64,000 nt of DNA from JAJPKK01 sp963787675 (GTDB lineage: Bacteria > Pseudomonadota > Alphaproteobacteria > Rhizobiales > Xanthobacteraceae), in contig CAWBDV010000004.1 in NCBI GenBank assembly GCA_963787675.1, positions 124,001 through 188,000 of the forward strand, read 5' to 3'. Of the stretch, positions 24,006-32,300 are shown piece after piece (position 1 is the stretch's first letter; each line of letters starts with the position of its first letter). The translations under genes and the position numbers were made by a program. A model generated the notes under the pieces. The model did no database searches and was not told the origin of the DNA. It saw only the letters and a list, made by a program, of their open reading frames with translations.

Positions 24006-25544
24006 TCACACGCTCCGTCGCAGCTTGAAAGCGCGAAACCATTGTGACCCAAACATGGCGGCGACCGCACCGCCATAGATCACGATGCCGATCCCCATGA
24101 GCAGCGCCAATGCAGCGACGAACCGGAGCGAGCCAAACGATTCGCAAAACCCGACGACGGGCGCCGCCGACGCGAAGAGAGCCGCGCCGAGAAGCACGCC
24201 GGCAGCCGCAAGCTTTGCGGCGGATAACCGTAGCCGGTCGTCGATGCGCATCAGCTTCGCTCGCATGGCGAACCAGACAAGAAGGCCGAAATTGACCCAC
24301 ACGCCGACCGAGGTCGCAAACGCGAGACCGACCTGGGCGTAGCGATCCATCAACAGTATCTTGAGCGCGACATTGACGACGACGGAGATTAGCAGCGCCT
24401 TCACCGGCGTCGCGGTATCGCCGCGCGCGAGAAAGGTGGTCGACACGCTCCGCAACAGGACGAACGGCAGCAGTCCGACCGAGTATGCCGCAAGCGTCGC
24501 GCCGGCGGCGGCAGCGTCGGCCGCGGTGAACGCGCCGCGGGAGAACAGCGCCAGCATGATGAGGTCCGGCACCGTGGCAAAGGCGGCGACGCAGGGGACC
24601 GCGAGGAGCAGCGTAAATTCGATGGCGCGGTCCTGCGCGCGGCGCGCGCCCTCTTCATCGCCCACCGCGAGCCGGTGCGACATCGCCGGCAGCAGCACCG
24701 TGCTGACGGCAATGCCGATGACGCCGATCGGCAGTTGATTGAGGCGGTCGGCATAATAGAGCGCGGACACGGCGCCAGCGGCGAGAAAGCTCGCGATGAT
24801 GGTGTCGGCGAAGAGCGCGATCTGCGATCCGGCCGAGCCGATCACCGCCGGTCCGAGCGCCTTGAAGAAACGCCGCACGTCCTCGTCGACGCGCAGCGCG
24901 GCAAAGCGCGGCAGCCCGTCGCGATGTCCGAGGTCGGCGGCGACGAGCGCTGCCTCGAGGCAGCCGGCGATGAATACGCCCCATGCCGCCGCGTACCCCG
25001 CGCTCGGGAAGAACGCGGCGAGCGCGAGCGTCGCCATCATCGACAGATTGAGCAGGATCGGCGCGGCGGCGGGCGAAGCAAAGCGATGCAGCGCATTGAG
25101 AATGCCGCCATAGAGCGTCACCAGCGATACGAACAGCAGATAAGGGAAGGTGATGCGAGTGAGCGAGACGGCGGTCGCGAAACGATTGGGATCGGCGTTG
25201 AAACCCGGAGCAAGAAGCGAGATCACCGCCGGGGTGAACAGCAATGCTGCCACCAGCAGCACCGCTTCCACGGCGAACAGCATCGTGAAGACCCGGTCGG
25301 CGAAGAGCCGCGCGGGCTCGGCACCGCGCTCGTGACGCACGCGCGCATAGGCCGGGATGAAGGCCGCATTGAACGCGCCTTCGGCAAAGATCGCGCGGAA
25401 GTGATTGGGCAGCCGCAGGGCGATGAAGAAGGCGTCCGCGATCGGCCCAGCGCCGAGAATCGCCGCCAGCATGATGTCCCGCAGAAATCCGGTGACGCGC
25501 GAGACGAGCGTCAGACCGCCGACGGTCAGGATGCCTTTGAGCAT
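24006..25544 (-). CDS. murJ: Lipid II flippase MurJ (MviN)
   Basis: This 512-residue polytopic protein has about 14 hydrophobic spans, starting MLKGILTVGGLTLVSRVTGFLRDIMLAAILGAG, the typical MurJ opening. Further matches are RLPNHFRAIFAEGAFNAAFIP and RADRLNQLPIGVIGIAVSTVLLPAMS-like residues (YADRLNQLPIGVIG). It moves lipid II across the inner membrane for peptidoglycan synthesis. Its start lies inside the 3' end of the aminotransferase gene (19 bp overlap), so it is coupled to the sugar genes upstream. Confidence 0.95.
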   Translation of the reverse strand: MLKGILTVGGLTLVSRVTGFLRDIMLAAILGAGPIADAFFIALRLPNHFRAIFAEGAFNAAFIPAYARVRHERGAEPARLFADRVFTMLFAVEAVLLVAALLFTPAVISLLAPGFNADPNRFATAVSLTRITFPYLLFVSLVTLYGGILNALHRFASPAAAPILLNLSMMATLALAAFFPSAGYAAAWGVFIAGCLEAALVAADLGHRDGLPRFAALRVDEDVRRFFKALGPAVIGSAGSQIALFADTIIASFLAAGAVSALYYADRLNQLPIGVIGIAVSTVLLPAMSHRLAVGDEEGARRAQDRAIEFTLLLAVPCVAAFATVPDLIMLALFSRGAFTAADAAAAGATLAAYSVGLLPFVLLRSVSTTFLARGDTATPVKALLISVVVNVALKILLMDRYAQVGLAFATSVGVWVNFGLLVWFAMRAKLMRIDDRLRLSAAKLAAAGVLLGAALFASAAPVVGFCESFGSLRFVAALALLMGIGIVIYGGAVAAMFGSQWFRAFKLRRSV

Positions 25545-26695
25545 TGCCCGACCGCGCGCCGGACCGCGTCGATGATGCGGTCCTGGGTCGCCTCGTCGAG
25601 ATAGGCGTGCATCGGCAGGCTGATGACCTCTTCCGCCAGCATGTCGGTCACCGGCAGTCCGCCTTCGGCGCAGGGATAATGGCTGTAAGCGGTCTGGCGA
25701 TGCACCGGTTTCGGGTAATAGGCAGCGGTTGGAATGCCCTCGGCCTTGAGGGCTGCGGCAAAGGCGTCACGCGTGCCGGGCTTGAGGCGGATCGTATATT
25801 GCGCCCACACCGAGGTGAGCCCTTTCGGCACCGCCGGCACCATGACGGCATCGGCGAGCCCTGCCGCGTAGCGCTGCGCGATCCGGTTCCGCGCTTCGAT
25901 TTCGTCGGAGAAGATCTCAAGCTTCTCGATCAGGATCGCGGCCTGGATCGTGTCGAGGCGCGCCGTCAGTCCGATCCGCACGTTGTCGTACTTGTCGGTG
26001 CCGTGACCATGCACGCGCAGACTCGTGAGGATCGCGCGCATGTCGTCGTCATCGGTGAACACCGCGCCGCCGTCGCCGTAGCAGCCGAGCGGCTTGGCCG
26101 GAAAGAAGCTCGTCGCGGTCGCGTCGGCGAGCGTGCCGATGCAGCGATTGCCGACCACGCCGCCGAAGCCCTGGGCAGCATCGTCGAGGACGAACAAGCC
26201 TTCGGCCGACGCAAGCGCATTGATCGCCTTGAAGTCGGCCGGCAGTCCGAAGATATCGACCGGGATGATCATGCGCGGCGTAAGGCCGGCTTTGCGGGCG
26301 GCTTCAATCGCGCGCGCAGCACTGTCCGGCGCGATGTTGAAGGTCACAGCGTCGACGTCGGCGAACACCGGCGTCGCGCCGAGAAGCGCTACTACTTCCG
26401 CCGTCGCGCAGAAGGTGAAGCTCGGGCAGATAACGGCATCGCCGGGGCCAATTCCCTTGGCCATCAGCACCAGCAGCAGCGCATCGGTGCCGCTCGCGCA
26501 GGTGACGACGTGGCGGGCGCCGCAGAATGCGGCGAGCGCCTCTTCAAGCGCGCGCACCTCCGGCCCGAGGATGAATTGACAATGTTCCAGCACGCGCGCG
26601 ACCGCAGTGTCGATGCGAGCCCCCAGCCGGCGGCGCTGGGCGGCGACATCGATGAACGGGATCGGCGCGCTGTCGATTCGAGCGTGCTGATTCAT
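25526..26695 (-). CDS. DegT/DnrJ/EryC1 PLP-dependent sugar aminotransferase (GnnB/WbpE-like)
   Basis: This 389-residue protein starts at ATG 26695 (MNQHARIDSAPIPFIDVAAQ) in ATGA overlap with the oxidoreductase. Family motifs are FILGPEVRALEEALA, CASGTDALLLVLMA, SFTFCATAEVV, DDAAQGFG and the PLP Lys201 in SFFPAKPLGCYGDGGA. With the Gfo/Idh/MocA gene directly upstream it could make a UDP-3-amino sugar. That is either the GnnA/GnnB route to the 2,3-diaminoglucose of lipid A, known in Rhodopseudomonas/Bradyrhizobium-type lipid A, or the WbpB/WbpE route for surface polysaccharide. Confidence 0.88.
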   Translation of the reverse strand: MNQHARIDSAPIPFIDVAAQRRRLGARIDTAVARVLEHCQFILGPEVRALEEALAAFCGARHVVTCASGTDALLLVLMAKGIGPGDAVICPSFTFCATAEVVALLGATPVFADVDAVTFNIAPDSAARAIEAARKAGLTPRMIIPVDIFGLPADFKAINALASAEGLFVLDDAAQGFGGVVGNRCIGTLADATATSFFPAKPLGCYGDGGAVFTDDDDMRAILTSLRVHGHGTDKYDNVRIGLTARLDTIQAAILIEKLEIFSDEIEARNRIAQRYAAGLADAVMVPAVPKGLTSVWAQYTIRLKPGTRDAFAAALKAEGIPTAAYYPKPVHRQTAYSHYPCAEGGLPVTDMLAEEVISLPMHAYLDEATQDRIIDAVRRAVGQCSKAS

Positions 26696-27723
26696 GATTT
26701 GGCGAGTGCTGATCGGACGCGCCGCTCGGCCGGCTCGACCAGCCGGGGCGACGGCGGCGCTGGTGCTGCGTCCGGGCGCCCATCGAGACACTGAATGGCG
26801 ACGGCAAGGCTCGCAACGCCGTCCTCGCCCGTTACCGGCGGCGGGGAGTCTTCCTTGATGGCCTTGATGAAAGCCATCAGCTCGGCGCGCAGCGGCTCCG
26901 CATGGCCGACCGAGAGATGGCGCATGGAATAGCTGCCGTCAGGCTGGAAGCCGTAGCACTCCGTGACCTGGCGGGTGAGGAGATCGCCGATCACGTATTT
27001 GCGTTTGGTCGCGACGTGCACGGTGCGCGCCTTGAATGGCGTCAGCCAGTTGGTGTTGATGTGCGCGAGCACGCCCGAGGCGGTGCGGAACTGGAGCAGC
27101 GCGATGTCCTCGCGCTCGGCGACCGCGTTCGAGAGTTGCGGCTGCACCTCGACGATCTTCGAGCCGGTGAACCAGCAGATCAGGTCGATGTCGTGAACCG
27201 CGAGATCGATGACGACGCCGACGTTCGACATCCGCGGCGGAAACGGACCGACGCGCGTGATCGCGATCGAAAGAATCTCCTCCTTGCGGATCGCCTCGCC
27301 GATCGCCTGGACCGCCGGATTGAAGCGTTCGACATGGCCGATCATCAAAGTGACGCCGGCGCGCCGCGCGGCGGCGATGATCTCCTCGCCCTCGGCGACG
27401 GTCGATGCGATCGGCTTTTCCACCAGCACATGGACGCCGCGGGCAATGCAGGCGAGCGCGATGTCGCGATGGAAATGCGTCGGCGCCGCAATCGACACCG
27501 CGTCGACGCCGCGATCGAGCAACTCCTCGACCGAGGCCAGCGCAGCGCAGCTGAGCGTAGAACCAACGAAGTGGGCTTGTTTGCGGTCCGGATCGACGAC
27601 ACCGGCGAGCGAGACGCCGGGAAGCTCGGCCAGCACGCGCGCATGATTTGCGCCCATGACGCCGACGCCGACGACCCCGACGCGCAATGCCGGGCGGCCA
27701 TCGGCTTTCGCAGGTTGCAACAT
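26692..27723 (-). CDS. Gfo/Idh/MocA-family nucleotide-sugar oxidoreductase (GnnA/WbpB-like)
   Basis: This 343-residue NAD-dependent dehydrogenase has Rossmann loop VGVVGVGVMGANHARVL, VDPDRKQAHF, HFHRDIALACIARGVHVLVEKPIAST (EKP motif) and DLAVHDIDLICWFTG. ATG 27723 is preferred because GGAGGGG sits just upstream; a GTG at 27741 would overlap that site. The final 30 residues are Ala/Pro-rich. It likely oxidises C3 of a UDP-N-acetylhexosamine to supply the aminotransferase at 25526. The three genes read oxidoreductase-aminotransferase-murJ. The 27724-27945 gap holds nothing recognised. Confidence 0.87.
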   Translation of the reverse strand: MLQPAKADGRPALRVGVVGVGVMGANHARVLAELPGVSLAGVVDPDRKQAHFVGSTLSCAALASVEELLDRGVDAVSIAAPTHFHRDIALACIARGVHVLVEKPIASTVAEGEEIIAAARRAGVTLMIGHVERFNPAVQAIGEAIRKEEILSIAITRVGPFPPRMSNVGVVIDLAVHDIDLICWFTGSKIVEVQPQLSNAVAEREDIALLQFRTASGVLAHINTNWLTPFKARTVHVATKRKYVIGDLLTRQVTECYGFQPDGSYSMRHLSVGHAEPLRAELMAFIKAIKEDSPPPVTGEDGVASLAVAIQCLDGRPDAAPAPPSPRLVEPAERRVRSALAKS

Positions 27724-27945
27724 AGACTTTGGCCCCTCCACACTGAACGCGAAACTTCGAACGACCGGTTCGAAAGCTCGCGTTCAACTACCCCGATATT
27801 CTCCCCTAGCACGGCTCAACGCCGGTTGCGACCACGGCGTTAGCAATAATTCAAACACGTTTTGATTCAGATATTTACCGGACAAAGAGGTGCACGGATA
27901 GTGGTCGTCAACCGAACCAATCCGCGCATCCTGCTCACATCTCAG

Positions 27946-29160
27946 TCAGTTCGCAACCGGGCGCACCGCGACCGGGAGGCTCGCAAGTCCGCGCAACGTA
28001 TTGTTGAAACGGCGCTTGGGCTCGCCGACGATCTCGAACGCGGCGACGCGTTTGGCGAGCGCGATGAACACCAGTTCCGCTTCGAGCCGCGCCACAGCCT
28101 GCCCGACGCATTCGTGAATGCCGGCACCGAAGCCCACATGCCCGGCGGCGCGGCGAGTGATGTCGAAGGTGTCCGGGTTCTCCCATCGTCTGGGATCGCG
28201 ATTGGCGGCGGCGAGAAACAACAGGACCTTGTCGTTGTCGCCCAAGCGAACGCCGGCGACGTCGACCGGCCGCGTCGTCGTGCGGAAGAAAATCTGCACC
28301 GGGGATTCGAAGCGGATGACCTCCTCGAAGGCTGCCCGCGCCAGCGACGGCTTTTCGCGCAGGGCCTGCCACTGATCGGGAAAGCGCGCGAAGCAATGGA
28401 TCGCGGCGCCAAGGGCGTTCACCGTGGTGTCGAGGCCTGCCGACAGGAACGAGCGCACCACGATGGGCGCTTCTTCCTCCGTCAATTCGCCCGCATCGAC
28501 GGCGGCGTAGACCTGTGCGCCGAGACCGTCCGGCGCGAGGGCCTTTCGCGCGCACTGGGCCATGATCCACTCGCGCACCGGATCGGCATTGGCCATCGCC
28601 TCGGCGAAAAGCGCGTTGCGGGGACCGAACGCGGTGAAGACCATGTTGCCGTAGGGAAGAAGGTTCTCGCGTCCCTCGGAGGACAGGCCGAGCGCATCGG
28701 GGAAGACTTTGAGCGGATAGGCTTCGGCAAGATCTTTGACGGCATCGAAGCGGCCGCGCGCAATGAGCCGGTCCGCGAGCGCTTTGGCCTCGCGCTGAAA
28801 CGCATCGCGTTGCTTGCGAAGCGCGGCGGCCGACAGGACGCGGGTCAGGACGCCGCGGGTGCGGGTGTGCAAGGGCGGATCGGTCTCGAGCAGCAGGCTC
28901 GGCGGCCGCCACGGCGTTTCCTTGCGGAAGTTGCTGAGCCCGGCGCCGGCCGATGAGCAGAATGTTTGCCAGTCCGTCAGCGTCGCGTGCACTTCATCGT
29001 GGCGCGCCATTGCCCAGCACTGATAGCGCTCAAGCCAGACCACAGGACCGGCTTCGCGCAGCTGTTCATGAAAGGGATAAGGATCGCTGAGGAACTCGGT
29101 CGAAAAGGGATCGAGCATCAGCACCGGATAGCCATTCGCGGTGGCGGCTGCGGCGGTCAT
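27946..29160 (-). CDS. Cytochrome P450, CYP199-like (para-substituted benzoate oxidation)
   Basis: This 404-residue soluble P450 has I-helix AGLDTT (241-246), ExxR Glu280-Arg283 and heme loop FGAGIHECVG with Cys351. It closely resembles remembered Rhodopseudomonas CYP199A sequences (GLSNFRKETPWRPPSLLLE, YPLKVFPDALGL, VVRSFLSAGLDTTVN, KRRFNNTLRGLASLP). The four residues that hold the benzoate carboxylate there (Arg92, Ser95, Arg243, Ser247) appear here as Arg85, Ser88, Arg236 and Ser240, all with the same offset of 7. Oxidative demethylation of 4-methoxybenzoate-type acids is therefore likely. No ferredoxin or reductase gene is adjacent. Confidence 0.93.
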   Translation of the reverse strand: MTAAAATANGYPVLMLDPFSTEFLSDPYPFHEQLREAGPVVWLERYQCWAMARHDEVHATLTDWQTFCSSAGAGLSNFRKETPWRPPSLLLETDPPLHTRTRGVLTRVLSAAALRKQRDAFQREAKALADRLIARGRFDAVKDLAEAYPLKVFPDALGLSSEGRENLLPYGNMVFTAFGPRNALFAEAMANADPVREWIMAQCARKALAPDGLGAQVYAAVDAGELTEEEAPIVVRSFLSAGLDTTVNALGAAIHCFARFPDQWQALREKPSLARAAFEEVIRFESPVQIFFRTTTRPVDVAGVRLGDNDKVLLFLAAANRDPRRWENPDTFDITRRAAGHVGFGAGIHECVGQAVARLEAELVFIALAKRVAAFEIVGEPKRRFNNTLRGLASLPVAVRPVAN

Positions 29161-29318
29161 GGCCTTGTCCTTTCAACGTCGGCGCGGACACGAGGCGGCA
29201 ATACGATGACGCAACTTACGACATCGCGGCGCGCGTTGGAAAGCGAGCGGCCGTGCGGGAAATCGAAGTGCGAGCGCGGCGCGCGTGGTGCGCCTGATGA
29301 AACGCGCCTAGTGTGCGC

Positions 29319-32300
29319 CTAATGAAAATTGCGGCCCTTCGGCATGACGGCGCGGATTTTCGGGGCGATTTCTTCGGCGAAGTGCGGTTCTTCCTTCGCC
29401 AACGCCGCAAGCGAGGTGACGGCGCGCGGCGGCAGCCGCCATTCCGGAATCGGATGCTTGACCTCATCGCAATTGGCGAGCAATTCGACGCAGCCGGTAT
29501 CTTCCGCCAGGCGCTTGAGCAGGTCCGAGAGATCGTCGATGCGGTCGGCGACCACGTGGATGACGCCGTATTCGTTCTGCAGCTTGCCGGTGACGCTGAC
29601 GAGGCGCGCACCGAGCACTACCGGGCGAAAAGTCTCGAAGATTTTCGGCCACACGATGGTGTTGGCGACCGCGGTCTCGTCTTCGAGCGTCATGAAGATG
29701 ACGCCGTTGGCGCTGCCGGGGCGCTGGCGCACCAATACGAGGCCGGCCACGGTGACGCGGCGACCGGACGGCATCGTGGCGAGGCGCTCGTGGCGCACGA
29801 TGCCGCGGCGATCGAGATCGCGGCGCAGGAACGAGACCGGGTGCGCCTTGAGCGAGAGATGGAGGTGGCGATAGTCCTCGACTACGTGTTCGCCGATGCA
29901 CATCGGCGGCAGCGCGACATCGGGCTCGAGCGCAGGCGACGCCGCGCGGGCAAACAGCGGCAGGTCGTCCTTGTCGCCGGCGCGGCGCAGCGCCTTGACC
30001 GCCCACAGTGCCTGCCGGCGGTCGAGGCCGAGGGAGCGGAAGGCGTCGGCCGCGGCAAGGCGTTCGAGCGCCGACGGCTTGAGGCCGCTGCGCAGCCAGA
30101 GGTCGCGCACGGAATCGAAGCCCGCGCCGCGGCAGCGCTCGATCGCGAGCCCGTCATTTTCGGAAAAGCCGCTGATCTGACGAAAGCCGAGCCGCATCGC
30201 ATGGGTCGAGCGAATATCGCGCGCCATGTCGCCATGGCGCGGATGAAGCCGCCGGATAACGGAGGACGAAGGGTCGAGGGACGATATCCCTTCCCCGCCG
30301 GCAAGGGATGAATTTCCCGTCCCGCTTGCGGAGGATGAGTTTCCCTCCCCGCTTGAGTTTTCCTCCCCTCCCTCGCTTGAGTTTCCTTCCCCTCCCCCGC
30401 TTGCGGGGGAGGGTGGGGAGGGGGCACTCCACGGCACGGCGTATGTTGAAGCGGCCCCCTCCCTACCCTCCCCCGCAAGCGGGAGAGGGAAAGCGTCATG
30501 CCCGCGCTCGTCGCGGGCATCCACGCCTTGCTTACTGAGGGCCCGCGAGGAAGACGTGGATGGCCGGGACAAGCCCGGCCATGATAAATCCGGCCATGAC
30601 GAGTCCGGGCGTGGCGAGAGCGGCCATGACGAGTCCGTCGATGACGAGTCCGGCGGTGGCGAGTCGGGCCGTGGCGAGCCCGGCGGTGACGAGGGTAACT
30701 CGTCCGGCTCCAGCGTGTTGTCCCAGTACGAATGGTTGATGTCGACCGGGCGCACGTCGACGCCGTGCTCCTTGGCGTCGCGCACGATCTGGGCGGGCGC
30801 ATAGAAGCCCATCGGCTGGCTGTTGAGCAGCGCCGCCGCGAACACGTCGGGATAGCGGCATTTCATCCACGAGGAAGCGTAAACAAGAAGCGCAAAGCTG
30901 GCGGCATGGCTTTCCGGAAAGCCGTACTCGCCGAACCCCTCGATCTGGCGGAAGCAGCGCTCGGCGAAGTCGCGCGGATAGCCGCGTCCGGCCATGCCTT
31001 CGATGAGCTTGTCGCGAAAATATTTGATGGTGCCGACGCGGCGGAACGTTGCCATGGCGCGGCGCAGCTTGTCGGCCTCGGCCGGCGTGAAGCCGGCGGC
31101 GACGATCGCGATGCGCATCGCCTGCTCCTGGAACAGCGGCACGCCCAGCGTCTTGCCGAGCACGCGTTCGAGTTCGTCCGCCAGTCCGTGACGCGGAGAC
31201 GGCGAGGGGTAGCTCACCTGTTCGATCTTCTGCCGGCGCCGCAGATAGGGATGCACCATGTCGCCCTGAATCGGCCCGGGACGCACGATCGCGACCTCGA
31301 TGACGAGATCGTAGAATTTCTCGGGCCGCAGCCGCGGCAGCATCGACATCTGGGCGCGGCTCTCGACCTGAAACACGCCGATCGAATCCGCGCGCGACAG
31401 CATGCGGTACACCGCCTCTTCCTCCGGCGGAATCGCCGCCAACGAGAAGGGCTGCACCTCCGCTTGCACCTCCCCCTGGAGGGGGGAGGTCGTATCCCCC
31501 TCCCTACCCTCCCCCGCACGCGGGGGAGGGTAGGGAGGGGGATACGGGAGGGGGTGGCAGCGCTTCCGCAAAATCGGCGCCGAGCTTGCTGCAGCGCTGT
31601 CACCCCACCCCGGACTGCCTTCGGCAGTCCGACCCTCCCCCTCCAGGGGAGGGTGGTCGGCGTAATGCTTGTTCAGGAGGTCGAAGCCGCAGCGCAGGCA
31701 GGTCAGCATGCCAAGCGCCAGCACGTCGATCTTGAGGATGCCCAGCGCGTCGAGATCGTCCTTGTCCCATTCGACGCAGGTGCGCTCCGGCATCGCCGCA
31801 TTCTCGATCGGGACAACATCATCGAGCCTGTTGCGCGTGATGACGAAACCGCCGACATGCTGGGAGAGATGGCGCGGAAAGCCGATCAGCGCGCGCGCCA
31901 GCGCCAGCACCTTGGCAAGCTGCGGATCGGTGGGATCGAGGCCGACGCGGCGGGCGTCGGTCTCCGTTACGCTCTGCACCGACCAGCCCCACAACATGCC
32001 GGCGAGCGCGCCGACGGTGTCGTCGGTGAGACCGAACGCCTTGCCGACCTCGCGGATGGCGCTGCGGGCACGATAGCAGATCACGGTCGCGGCAAGGCCG
32101 GCGCGGTGGCGGCCGTAGCGCGCATAAATGTACTGGATCACGTCCTCGCGCCGCTCGTGCTCGAAATCGACATCGATGTCCGGCGGCTCGCGGCGCTCCG
32201 CCGAGACGAAGCGCTCGAACAGCAGGTCGACGCGCACGGGGTCGACCTCGGTGATGCCGAGGCAGAAGCAGATCACCGAATTGGCGGCTGAGCCGCGGCC

